From: Frateuria_A sp035944355
GTDB lineage: Bacteria > Pseudomonadota > Gammaproteobacteria > Xanthomonadales > Rhodanobacteraceae
Assembly: GCF_035944355.1 (NCBI RefSeq)
Contig: NZ_DASZBH010000012.1
Coordinates: 239,320 to 303,319, forward strand
Length of the DNA: 64,000 nucleotides
Reading direction: 5' to 3'
Below the pieces are notes generated by a model that made no database searches, was not told where the DNA came from, and saw only the letters and a list, made by a program, of their open reading frames with translations. Below, piece after piece: positions 19,760 to 27,711 of the stretch; the first letter of the stretch is position 1; each line of letters opens with the position of its first letter. The position numbers and the translations under genes were made by a program.

Positions 19760-19966
19760 ATGTCGCGCCCCCTGTCCGAGGCCGCGCCGATCCCGGCGAA
19801 TGCCGAAAATCGTTACGAAGTGACGCGCAAGGACCTGCCCTTGTCCTGTCCGATGCCGGCCATGTCGCTGTGGAACTCCCATCCGAAGGTCTACCTGCCG
19901 ATCGTCGAGGACGGCGGCGAGTCGGTCTGTCCCTACTGCGGCGCGCATTACGTCCTGCGCGACTGA
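19760..19966 (+). CDS. zinc-finger domain protein (zf-CHCC, NDUFS6-like)
   Basis: A 68-residue protein ending in SVCPYCGAHYVLRD, with an additional Cys (LSCPMP) and His (NSHPKVYLPI) in the order of the CHCC zinc-binding family. Bacterial members are small and widespread, next to lipid A or glycosyltransferase genes in Xanthomonadales; function is unknown. GGAG lies about 7 bases before the ATG. It is upstream of the GT4 gene with an 87-base gap and may be co-transcribed. Confidence 0.87.
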   Translation: MSRPLSEAAPIPANAENRYEVTRKDLPLSCPMPAMSLWNSHPKVYLPIVEDGGESVCPYCGAHYVLRD

Positions 19967-20053
19967 AGCGGGCGGCCAGCGGCGACCGATCCGCCGGCGG
20001 ATCGGCACGATCGCTGCTTGTCCTTTTGGATGAAGGCCACCCAACACCCCCTC

Positions 20054-21178
20054 ATGTCTGCCGTCGTCACCCCCACCCGGCGTCTGGTCATCGTCCAGCT
20101 GATCCCGGCGCTGAACTCGGGCGGGGCGGAGCGTTCGGTGCTGGAAGTGGCCCGCGCGCTGGTGGCCGCGGGGCACCGCTCGGTGGTGATCTCCGCCGGT
20201 GGCCGCCTGGTCGCCCAGCTGGAGGCGGAGGGCAGCGAGCACGTCACCCTGGACATCGGCGCCAAGTCGCCGCGCACGCTGCTGCGCATCGGTGCGTTGC
20301 GGCGCCAGCTGCGCGAACTCGCGCCGGACATCGTGCACGCCCGTTCGCGCCTGCCGGCCTGGCTGGCGTGGTGGGCGCTGCGCGGGATGGCGCCGCGGCC
20401 GCGCTTCGTCACCACCGTGCACGGCTTGAACTCCCCGGGCATCTACAGCTCGATCCTGCTGCGCGGCGAGCGGGTGATCGCGGTGTCGCAGACCATGCGC
20501 GACTACGTGCTCAGCCATTACCCATGGCTGGATCCGGCGCGGGTGCGGGTGATCCCGCGGGGCATCGACCCGGAGGCGTTTCCCTACGGCCACCGTCCGG
20601 ATGACGCCTGGCAGCGGGCCTTCTTCGTCGAGTTCCCGCAGCTGGCCGGCGCGCCCCTGCTGACCCTGCCCGGGCGCGGCACGCGCCTGAAGGGCCATCA
20701 CGAGGCGATCGAGCTGGTCGCCGAGCTCAAGCGCCGCGGCATCGAGGTGCGCTTGCTGCTGCTGGGGGTGATCGAGCCCGGCCGCGAGGCCTACGTGGAG
20801 GAGCTGCGGCGGCTGATCCGCGAGCGCGGCCTCGATGCGCAGGTGGTGCTGACCCCGCCACGCAACGACGTGCGCGACATCTATGCAATGTCCGCGCTGG
20901 TGCTGCAGCTGTCGACCAAGCCGGAGTCGTTCGGCCGGACCGTGGTCGAGGCCCTGTCGCTGTGCCGTCCGGTGCTCGGCTACGCCCACGGCGGCGTCGG
21001 CGAGCTGCTGGCCGAGCTGTACCCGGCCGGCCGCGTGCCGCTGGGCGACCGCGAAAAGCTGGTCGAGCGCGCCGCCGAACTGCTGCGCGTGGCGCCGCCC
21101 ATTCCCATGCTGCAGAGCTACCGCCTGTCGGACATGCAGCAGGCCGTGCTGGCCTTGTACGGCGAAGTGGCCGGCTGA
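20054..21178 (+). CDS. GT4-family glycosyltransferase (surface glycan)
   Basis: A 374-residue GT-B enzyme. The N-terminal acceptor domain has VIVQLIPALNSGGAERSVLE. The C-terminal donor domain has LLTLPGRGTRLKGHHEAIEL, VVLTPPRNDVRDIYAMSALV and the E-x7-E region KPESFGRTVVEALSLCRPVLG. It probably adds a sugar to LPS core or O-chain on the cytoplasmic face. ATG at 20054 (MSAVVTPTRR) chosen; ATG at 20030 is also possible, and neither has a clear Shine-Dalgarno. It heads the plus-strand glycan group GT4 / O-antigen ligase / GT2. Confidence 0.9.
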   Translation: MSAVVTPTRRLVIVQLIPALNSGGAERSVLEVARALVAAGHRSVVISAGGRLVAQLEAEGSEHVTLDIGAKSPRTLLRIGALRRQLRELAPDIVHARSRLPAWLAWWALRGMAPRPRFVTTVHGLNSPGIYSSILLRGERVIAVSQTMRDYVLSHYPWLDPARVRVIPRGIDPEAFPYGHRPDDAWQRAFFVEFPQLAGAPLLTLPGRGTRLKGHHEAIELVAELKRRGIEVRLLLLGVIEPGREAYVEELRRLIRERGLDAQVVLTPPRNDVRDIYAMSALVLQLSTKPESFGRTVVEALSLCRPVLGYAHGGVGELLAELYPAGRVPLGDREKLVERAAELLRVAPPIPMLQSYRLSDMQQAVLALYGEVAG

Positions 21179-21254
21179 CCCCGTTCGCCGCCGTAGCGGC
21201 AGGCCGGCAATTTCGAGGTGTCGGCTGCCTGCGGAAGGAAGGTGCCGCTGTGCC

Positions 21255-21260
21255 TACAAT
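21255..21260 (+). promoter_or_regulatory. -10 element six bases before the O-antigen-ligase-like ATG
   Basis: TACAAT followed by six bases and ATG, implying a transcript starting at the start codon (leaderless). No good -35 is visible at 16-18 bases. Confidence 0.4.
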
Positions 21261-21266
21261 GCCGCG

Positions 21267-22538
21267 ATGTCTCCCGCACGCGCCCTCGTCCGCCTCCTGA
21301 GTTCGCCGCTGCTGCCGTTCTGGCTGGTGGTGGCGCTGCTGCCGTTCGGACGCAGTTCGGAGCTGGGTACGGCGTCGTGCCTGGTCGGTGTGGCGCTGTT
21401 GCTGGCGCGACGGCCCGGCGCGCTGCGCGGGCATGCCGGCGCCTGGCTGCTGCTGGGGCTGCTCGCCTGCTATGTCGGTGCGGCGCTGCTTTCGTCGATC
21501 GGTGCGGTGATGCCGGGCAAGAGTTGGGGCACCACGGCGGGCCTGCTGCGTTACCTGCCGCTGGGCCTGTATGCCTGCCTGGTGATCCGCCGCGACAGCC
21601 GGTTGCGCGCGCTTTACCTGGCCGTGGCCGTGGTGCTGGCGGTGTGGGTCGCCGATGCCTGGCTGCAGGCGCTCACCGGCTGGAGCCTGGGCGGTCCTGC
21701 GCAGGCCGAGCGCATCTCCGGCATTTTCGGCGCGGACAACCTCAAGCTCGGGCCCACGCTGGCCGTGCTTGCGCCGTTCGCGCTGTGGGCGGCGCGCGAG
21801 CGATGGGGGCGTGCCGGCCTGGCGCTGGCTTTTCTCCTGCTGCTGGGGCCGGTGCTGCTGGCCGGCTCGCGCGCCGGCTGGCTGTGCTACGGCCTGGCCG
21901 CCCTCGCCTTTGCCTGGCGCGAGGCTGGCACGGTGCGGCGCTTCGCGCTGTGGTGCATGTTCGGCGTGGCGCTGGCGGGGCTGGCCGGCGCGCTGGCATG
22001 GCGCACATCGGTGCGCTTTCACGAGCGGATGGAGCGGACGCTGGCCGTGCTGGGCGGCAACGCGCAGGGCCTGGACGAGGCACTGACCGGCCGGTCGGCG
22101 ATCTGGCGCGCGAGCCTGCGGATGATCGCCGACCATCCCTGGAATGGAGTGGGCGTGCGTGGCTTCCGTTACGCCTACCCGGACTATGCCCCGGCCAACG
22201 ACCATTTCCTGGTGGCCGAGGCCTGTGGCGTCGGCGAGGGCGCCTGTCATGCGCACCAGTTGGTGCTCGAGGTGCTGACGGAGACAGGTTCAGCCGGCCT
22301 GCTGCTCTGGCTGGCCGGCACCGCGCTGGCCGTACGGGCGTGGCGCCGCGCGGGGCCGGCGGCGCGGGCGCGGGCGTTTCCGGCGACCGTGGCGCTCGGC
22401 GTCATGCTGTTTCCGCTCAACACGCATCTGGCCTTCTATTCGGCCTGGTGGGGCCTGCTGTTCGCCTGGCTGCTGAGCCTGTGGTGCGCGGCCCTCTACG
22501 CCGACCGGGAGCCGCCCGCGGGGCAGGCGCATGGCTGA
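21267..22538 (+). CDS. O-antigen ligase-like (WaaL/Wzy) membrane protein
   Basis: A 423-residue protein with 10-12 predicted helices and a large periplasmic loop between residues about 240 and 340. The loop holds the Wzy_C pattern TGRSAIWRASLRMIADHPWNGVGVRGFRYAYPDY, with conserved Arg, and HAHQLVLEVLTETGSAGL, with the ligase His. It would join O-chain or another glycan to lipid A-core, or polymerise it, on the periplasmic side. ATG at 21267 is chosen where the first helix begins. The following GT2 gene overlaps by eight bases. Confidence 0.9.
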   Translation: MSPARALVRLLSSPLLPFWLVVALLPFGRSSELGTASCLVGVALLLARRPGALRGHAGAWLLLGLLACYVGAALLSSIGAVMPGKSWGTTAGLLRYLPLGLYACLVIRRDSRLRALYLAVAVVLAVWVADAWLQALTGWSLGGPAQAERISGIFGADNLKLGPTLAVLAPFALWAARERWGRAGLALAFLLLLGPVLLAGSRAGWLCYGLAALAFAWREAGTVRRFALWCMFGVALAGLAGALAWRTSVRFHERMERTLAVLGGNAQGLDEALTGRSAIWRASLRMIADHPWNGVGVRGFRYAYPDYAPANDHFLVAEACGVGEGACHAHQLVLEVLTETGSAGLLLWLAGTALAVRAWRRAGPAARARAFPATVALGVMLFPLNTHLAFYSAWWGLLFAWLLSLWCAALYADREPPAGQAHG

Positions 22539-23286
22539 GCCGCTGTCGGTCGTCGTCACCGCCTACAACAGCGCGGACACGCTCGAGACGTGCCTGGCCT
22601 CGGCATGCTGGGCCGACGATCTCGTCGTGCTCGACTCCGGCTCGTCCGACGCCACGGTGGCGATCGCGCAGCGCCGTGGCGCGCGCGTCCACGTGCAGCC
22701 GTTCGCCGGCTACAGCGCCCAGAAGCAGGCGGCGATCGACCTGGCCTCGCACCGCTGGGTGCTGTTGCTGGACTCGGACGAAGCGCTGCCGCCGGAGGCG
22801 GCGGAGATCGTGCGGCGGACGCTGCAGGAGCCCGCCTGCGCGGGTTATCAGCTGTGGCGGCGCGAGTGGGTGTTCTGGCGCTGGCAATCGCCGCGTGCGC
22901 GCCTCAACCACTACGTGCGGCTGTTCGATCGGCAGCGCGCGCGCATGAGCGGGCACAGCGTGCACGAGACCGTGCGCGTGGACGGGCCCGTGGGCGTGCT
23001 GGCGCTCGTGCTGGACCATTACGGCGAGCGCGACATCGCCGGACGCGTGGACAAGGCCAACCGCTACTCCTCGCTGCAGGCCGCCGACGTGCATCGACAG
23101 CGCGCCTGGCTCGGCTGGCGCATGGTGGCCTACCCCAGTGTCGCGTTCCTGCGCTACTACCTGTTGCGCGGGCACTGGCGCGCCGGCTGGGCGGGGTTCA
23201 TCGCCGCGCGCGTGCACGCGTTCTACGCATTCCTCAAGTACGCCAAGCTGCACGAGGCGCGCGTGCGCGCGCGCGGCGACCGCTAG
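22531..23286 (+). CDS. GT2-family glycosyltransferase, WaaE/KdtX-like
   Basis: A 251-residue GT-A enzyme. N terminus SVVVTAYNSADTLETCLASA, then DDLVVLDSGSSDATVAIA and the DxD-type WVLLLDSDEALP. The C-terminal half, with RLFDRQRARMSGHSVHETVR and SSLQAADVHRQRAW, is typical of the LPS core beta-1,4-glucosyltransferase WaaE family. It starts inside the end of the O-antigen-ligase-like gene, indicating coupling. Its stop adjoins the convergent GT4 gene without a gap. Confidence 0.92.
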   Translation: MAEPLSVVVTAYNSADTLETCLASACWADDLVVLDSGSSDATVAIAQRRGARVHVQPFAGYSAQKQAAIDLASHRWVLLLDSDEALPPEAAEIVRRTLQEPACAGYQLWRREWVFWRWQSPRARLNHYVRLFDRQRARMSGHSVHETVRVDGPVGVLALVLDHYGERDIAGRVDKANRYSSLQAADVHRQRAWLGWRMVAYPSVAFLRYYLLRGHWRAGWAGFIAARVHAFYAFLKYAKLHEARVRARGDR

Positions 23287-24411
23287 CTAGCCGCGGCTCG
23301 CATCCGACCCGCGGGAGAAGAGCGAGCGCCGCGGCCTTACCTCGGCCAGCGAGTGGGCGAACTGCTCGGCGATCACCGCGGTGGAAAAGTTCCGCTGCAC
23401 GAATTCCTGCGCCGCCGCACCCATCGGCAACCGTACCGCCGGATCGCAGAGCGCCAGGATCGCATCGCGCCAGGCCGGCACGTCGCCGGGCGGCAGCAGC
23501 CGGCCGGTGATCCCGTCCCGCAGGGTCTCAGGCACGCCGCCGATGTCGCTGGCCAGCACCGGCAAGCCGGCGGCCTGCGCTTCGACCGACACGCGCCCGA
23601 AGGTTTCCGTGGCGATCGAGGGAAACGCCAGCATCGAGATCGCGCTGTAGAACGGATGCACGTCGTGATGCCAGCCGGCGAAATGGTGCCGGTGACCCAG
23701 TGCCTGCGTCGCGGCCTGCGCGCGCAGCGCCGGCGCCTCCGGGCCGTCGCCCAGCCACAGGCAATGCAGGCGCGGCTCCCGCGCCATCGCTTCGCCGGCG
23801 GCCTCCATCAGGGTGAAGATGCCCTTGCCGCCATGCATGCGACCGAAGTAGCCCAGCACGATGGCGTCCTCGGGGATCGCGAGCGAGCGCAGGATCGTCC
23901 GCCGGCGTTCCGGATCCGGGCGGCACGAGGCCAGATTGACGGGGTTGTGCATGACGCGCACCAGGTGTCCCGGAATGCCCTGGTCCAGGTACGCCTGCCG
24001 CGCATGCCGGGAGACTGCGTAGAAGCGCTGTGCCAGGCGCGGCAGGAGGAAGGCGGAAAAGCGCTTCATTCGCGGCGTGCGGTGGCGGAACAACGCCACC
24101 GGGATGCCCAGTGTGCGGCCGAGCAGAACCAGCGGCCAGTATTCCTTGCCGAAATTGCCGACCAGCCAGTCCGGTCGCTGGCGTCGGATGGCGGCCAGCG
24201 TGGCCGCATAGCCGCGCAGGTCGAAGGCATTGCGGAAGTGGGCCGGATACAGGCGCGCGCCGGAGCCGGACAAGCCTTGGGCGACCGGTCCGTCGGGATA
24301 GACCACCGCATCCACGCTGTGCCCGGCCTCGACCATCGCCTGCGCCAGAGCGACGAAGTGTGTGGCTGCGCCGGTAGGCTCCGGGTTGGTGCCGACGAAC
24401 AGCAGCTTCAT
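23287..24411 (-). CDS. GT4-family glycosyltransferase
   Basis: A 374-residue GT-B enzyme with LLFVGTNPEPTGAATHFVAL at the N terminus. The donor-site region has VLGYFGRMHGGKGIFTLMEA, LHCLWLGDGPEAP, HHFAGWHHDVHPFYSAISML and SIATETFGRVSVEAQAAGLPVL. Probably acts in LPS or exopolysaccharide assembly. The ATG overlaps the stop of the upstream polysaccharide deacetylase (ATGA), so the two are translated together. Sugar specificity unknown. Confidence 0.9.
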   Translation of the reverse strand: MKLLFVGTNPEPTGAATHFVALAQAMVEAGHSVDAVVYPDGPVAQGLSGSGARLYPAHFRNAFDLRGYAATLAAIRRQRPDWLVGNFGKEYWPLVLLGRTLGIPVALFRHRTPRMKRFSAFLLPRLAQRFYAVSRHARQAYLDQGIPGHLVRVMHNPVNLASCRPDPERRRTILRSLAIPEDAIVLGYFGRMHGGKGIFTLMEAAGEAMAREPRLHCLWLGDGPEAPALRAQAATQALGHRHHFAGWHHDVHPFYSAISMLAFPSIATETFGRVSVEAQAAGLPVLASDIGGVPETLRDGITGRLLPPGDVPAWRDAILALCDPAVRLPMGAAAQEFVQRNFSTAVIAEQFAHSLAEVRPRRSLFSRGSDASRG

Positions 24412-25154
24412 GCGCGCCGGTCCTCGTAGCCGGACAGCGTCTTTACGGCGAACTTCGCCAGCACATGGTGGCGCGCGACCTGGATGCGCGGCAGCCGCCA
24501 CAGATCCATGCCGGCGAACGCCCGTCCGCGGTGGGTGGTGGTGGCGGCGTGGTAACCGGCCTCGCGGGCCACAGCGGCGACGCGCTCGTCGACATCGCCG
24601 TAGGGGTAGCAGAACTGCCGAACCGGTTGCCCCAGCAAATCCTCCAGATCGTGCTTGCTGCCCTCGATCTCTTCACGCAGCTGCGCGTCCGTACACTGGG
24701 TCAGGCGTGGATGACTGCGGGTGTGCGCGCCGACCTCCATGCCGGCCTGCTGCCACTGGCGCAGCTGCACCGCCGTCATCGTCGGCTTGCGCACGCCCAG
24801 AAGCTCGGCATCCCAGGCGTTGTACCGGCCCAGCTGGCCGCTGACCGCGTAGCAGGTGGCGCTGAAACCGTGGCGTGCCAGGACGGGCAATGCCGCCTCG
24901 AGGTTGTCCAGGTAACCGTCGTCCAGGGTGATCACCGCGACGCGGCCCTGCTGCTCTCCGCGCAGGTAGGGCATCGCCGCCGTCATCGACAGGCCGGTGT
25001 AACCCAGCCGCCGCAGCAGCCACATCTGGCGGGCGAACGCGCCGGGGCTCACGTACAGGCTGCGCCAACGCGGCAGCTTGCGCGGCGCGCGCGCGATGTT
25101 GTGGTACATGAGGATCGGCACAGCCGTCGCTCGTTGCATGGGGGCGGCAGTCAT
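24408..25154 (-). CDS. polysaccharide deacetylase (CE4/NodB domain)
   Basis: A 248-residue protein with the CE4 motifs ILMYHNIA, ITLDDGYLDNLEAALPVL (catalytic Asp and metal Asp), EVGAHTRSHPRLT (metal HxxxH) and FCYPYGDVDERV. It probably removes acetyl groups from a surface glycan. No signal peptide is evident, so it may act in the cytoplasm on a precursor, perhaps on the product of the coupled GT4 downstream. Start at 25154 (MTAAPMQRA); Met at 25139 is an alternative. The 25155-25333 gap holds its promoter. Confidence 0.9.
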   Translation of the reverse strand: MTAAPMQRATAVPILMYHNIARAPRKLPRWRSLYVSPGAFARQMWLLRRLGYTGLSMTAAMPYLRGEQQGRVAVITLDDGYLDNLEAALPVLARHGFSATCYAVSGQLGRYNAWDAELLGVRKPTMTAVQLRQWQQAGMEVGAHTRSHPRLTQCTDAQLREEIEGSKHDLEDLLGQPVRQFCYPYGDVDERVAAVAREAGYHAATTTHRGRAFAGMDLWRLPRIQVARHHVLAKFAVKTLSGYEDRRA

Positions 25155-25333
25155 TCCGTAACTCCGGGGCGCGCGCTGCCCGGCTTCGGAAGCGCGCGTC
25201 CAGTCGGCGTGGCAGGCATGGGGACCTTTGCGCCCAGGCGAGCGGATGCGGCTGCTGAAGCGGCCGCTGCCGCAGCGACGGGGCGTGGAGAAATATTGTA
25301 CTTCCAAGACCCTGTCTATCGGCTTTCTGCGGG

Positions 25334-26242
25334 TCAGTAGACCTCGGGCTGTCCCGGCGGGCGGGTCTTGAAGCGCTTGTGCACCCACAGGTATTGCGCC
25401 GGAGCGGCGCGCACCATCTGTTCGATGCCTGCATTGACGAGCGCGGTGTCGGCCGCCACGTCGCCCTGCATCCGCAGCGGCGCGCCCAGGCGCATCACGT
25501 AGCCGCCTTCGGGCAGGCGGCGGTGGAAGAAGGGAATCACCTGCGCGTTGCCCATGCGGGCCAGGTGGTGGGTGGCGGTGATGGTCGCCGCGGGTATGCC
25601 GAAAAAGGGCACGAACACGCTGTCCTTGCTGCGCATGTCCTGGTCCGGCGCGTACCAGAGCGTGCCGCCGCCGCGCAGGTATTTCACCGTGCCGCGGATG
25701 TCGTCCTTCTCGAACATCGCCGCCGCATAGCGCAGGCGCGCACGCAGCACGGCCCATTCGAACACCGGCGAATCCATGCGCCGGTACATGCCGGCGATGG
25801 GGATGCGCCGCGAAATCAGCCGCGCGCACAGCTCCAGGTGCGAGAAATGCCCGCCCACCAACAGCACGCCCTGGCCTTGCGCCCGGGCCGCCCGCAGGTG
25901 CTCCAGCCCTTCCGCCCGCGCAGGGATGCGTGCGATGGCGCGGTCCGAACCCATCCAGCCCAGCGCGAATTCCACCAGCATCAGGCCGATGTCGGTCAGG
26001 TGCGCGTCCACCAGCGCGGCCTGCGCCTGCGCGTCGAGCTCGGGAAAGCACAGTGCGATGTTGGTCTTGGCGATGCGCCGGCGGCGCGAGGGTACGTGGC
26101 GGATCAACGCGCCCAACGCCCGGCCCAAGGCAAGCAGCCAGGGATAGGGCAGGCGTGCGATCAGCCAGATCACCCCCACGCCCAGCCAGGCGGGCCAGTG
26201 GCGCGGAGCGAGCAGGGAGGGATCGAAGGAAGGGCGTGGCAT
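25334..26242 (-). CDS. LpxL/HtrB-family lipid A acyltransferase
   Basis: A 302-residue inner-membrane acyltransferase. An N-terminal hydrophobic anchor (residues 15-45) precedes the catalytic HX4E motif GGHFSHLELCARL, followed by YRRMDSPVFEW, TLWYAPDQDM and VFVPFFGIPAATITATH. It adds a secondary acyl chain to Kdo2-lipid A, using acyl-ACP. Start at MPRPSFD chosen; ATG at 26251 is equally possible given a TACAAT at 26264-26259. It lies divergent from waaA, the enzyme that makes its substrate. Confidence 0.9.
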   Translation of the reverse strand: MPRPSFDPSLLAPRHWPAWLGVGVIWLIARLPYPWLLALGRALGALIRHVPSRRRRIAKTNIALCFPELDAQAQAALVDAHLTDIGLMLVEFALGWMGSDRAIARIPARAEGLEHLRAARAQGQGVLLVGGHFSHLELCARLISRRIPIAGMYRRMDSPVFEWAVLRARLRYAAAMFEKDDIRGTVKYLRGGGTLWYAPDQDMRSKDSVFVPFFGIPAATITATHHLARMGNAQVIPFFHRRLPEGGYVMRLGAPLRMQGDVAADTALVNAGIEQMVRAAPAQYLWVHKRFKTRPPGQPEVY

Positions 26243-26258
26243 GCCGGGCATCCGCACG

Positions 26259-26264
26259 ATTGTA
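26259..26264 (-). promoter_or_regulatory. -10 element of the lpxL-type gene
   Basis: TACAAT on the minus strand, seven bases before an in-frame ATG at 26251 and 16 before the chosen ATG at 26242. Initiation would fall at or next to the start codon. Confidence 0.4.
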
Positions 26265-26321
26265 CTGAGGATGCGGCTCGCCGAAGCCATCGTTCCGGCA
26301 AAGAGCGGCGCGCATGCCGCC

Positions 26322-26327
26322 TATAAT
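26322..26327 (+). promoter_or_regulatory. -10 element TATAAT of waaA
   Basis: A perfect TATAAT inside what would be the first codons of an extended waaA frame from ATG 26314. Its presence argues that transcription begins near 26334 and translation at the TTG at 26356. No good -35 is visible at 16-18 bases. Confidence 0.5.
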
Positions 26328-26355
26328 TCCGGCATTCCTTCCACCTGGCCTTCCA

Positions 26356-27618
26356 TTGCGCTACCTCTACACCTTCGTGATGTACCTGGCTACGCCGCTG
26401 ATCGTGCTGCGTCTGCTGATCCGTGGTGCGCGCTATGGCAACTACCACCGACGCTGGCCCGAGCGCTTCGGCCTGTTCCCGCACTCCGGCGTCAGCGGCA
26501 GCCTGTGGGTGCACGCGGTATCGGTGGGCGAGGTCAACGCGGCCGAGCCGCTGGTCAAGGCGCTCCAGCGCGATTACCCGGATGCGCCCCTGGTGGTCAC
26601 CACGGTGACTCCCACCGGCTCGGCGCGCGTGCACCAGCTCTTCGGCGATGGCGTCTTCCACGTTTACCTGCCCTACGACCTGCCGTTCGCGGTGCACCGC
26701 TTCCTCAAGCGGGTGCGGCCGCGCCTGGCGTTGATCGTGGAAACGGAGATCTGGCCGAACCTGTATTTCGCCTGCCGGCGCCGCAACATCCCGCTGATGA
26801 TCGTCAATGCGCGGTTGTCCGAGCGCTCCTTGCGCGGCTATCGCCCGCTGCGATCGCTGGTGCGCACGGCGCTGCGCAGCGTGCGCCAGATCGCCGCGCA
26901 ATCGCGCACCGACGCGGCCCGCTACCGCTTGCTCGGCGCCGAGCCCTCGCAGCTGGTGGTCAGCGGCAACCTGAAGTTCGACATGCCGGTGCCCGACGGC
27001 GCGGTGGAGGCGGGCGCCGCGCTGCGAGGACAATGGGGGGCGCGCCGCCCGGTGTGGATGGCCGCCAGCACGCACGAGGGCGAGGAACTGGCGGTGCTGG
27101 AGGCGCATCTGGATGTGCTGCGGCGACTGCCCGATGCGCTGCTGCTGATCGCGCCTCGCCATCCGGAGCGCTTCAGGCTGGTCGAGAACTCGGCGCGCAG
27201 CCTCGGCTTCACCGTCGCCACGCGCAGCGCCGACCGCGTGCCCGGCGGGCAGCAGGTCTTCGTGATCGACGCCATGGGCGAGCTGATGCCCTTCTACGCC
27301 GCCGCGGACGTCGCCTTCGTCGGCGGCAGCCTGGTGCCGATCGGCGGCCACAACGTGCTGGAGCCGGCCGCCCTGGCGCGGCCGGTGCTGGTCGGCCCGC
27401 ACACCTTCAACTTCGAGGAGATCACCCTCACGCTGATCCGCGAAGGCGGCGCGCGCCGGGTGCCGCACGCCGAGCAACTGGGCCTGGACGTGCTGGAGCT
27501 GTTGCGGGACGCGCGACTGCGCGAACGGATGGGGCGTGACGCGCGGCGCGTGTTCGACAGCGAGCGCGGCGCGGTGGGGCGGGTGATGGAGCTCGTCGAC
27601 CGCGTACTGGCGGAGTAG
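26356..27618 (+). CDS. waaA: 3-deoxy-D-manno-octulosonic acid (Kdo) transferase
   Basis: A 420-residue inner-membrane GT-B enzyme that adds Kdo to lipid IVA. N-terminal membrane anchor RYLYTFVMYLATPLIVLRLL, then WVHAVSVGEVNAAEPLVKAL, VVTTVTPTGSARV, ETEIWPNLYFAC, the donor-site WMAASTHEGEE and IGGHNVLEPAALARPVLVGP. The TTG at 26356 gives the same N-terminal length as E. coli WaaA, and a TATAAT lies 28 bases upstream, within any longer version. ATG 26314 is the fallback start. It is divergent from the lpxL-type gene and completes the lipid A-core block. Confidence 0.93.
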   Translation: MRYLYTFVMYLATPLIVLRLLIRGARYGNYHRRWPERFGLFPHSGVSGSLWVHAVSVGEVNAAEPLVKALQRDYPDAPLVVTTVTPTGSARVHQLFGDGVFHVYLPYDLPFAVHRFLKRVRPRLALIVETEIWPNLYFACRRRNIPLMIVNARLSERSLRGYRPLRSLVRTALRSVRQIAAQSRTDAARYRLLGAEPSQLVVSGNLKFDMPVPDGAVEAGAALRGQWGARRPVWMAASTHEGEELAVLEAHLDVLRRLPDALLLIAPRHPERFRLVENSARSLGFTVATRSADRVPGGQQVFVIDAMGELMPFYAAADVAFVGGSLVPIGGHNVLEPAALARPVLVGPHTFNFEEITLTLIREGGARRVPHAEQLGLDVLELLRDARLRERMGRDARRVFDSERGAVGRVMELVDRVLAE

Positions 27619-27711
27619 CCGCCAGGTCCGCCATTGGCGGGGGATCTGCGCGGGACAGCGCAGACCGCGGCGCGGCGCCCTCTCGCAGCGGGAAGGCGCC
27701 GGCCGATGCCG

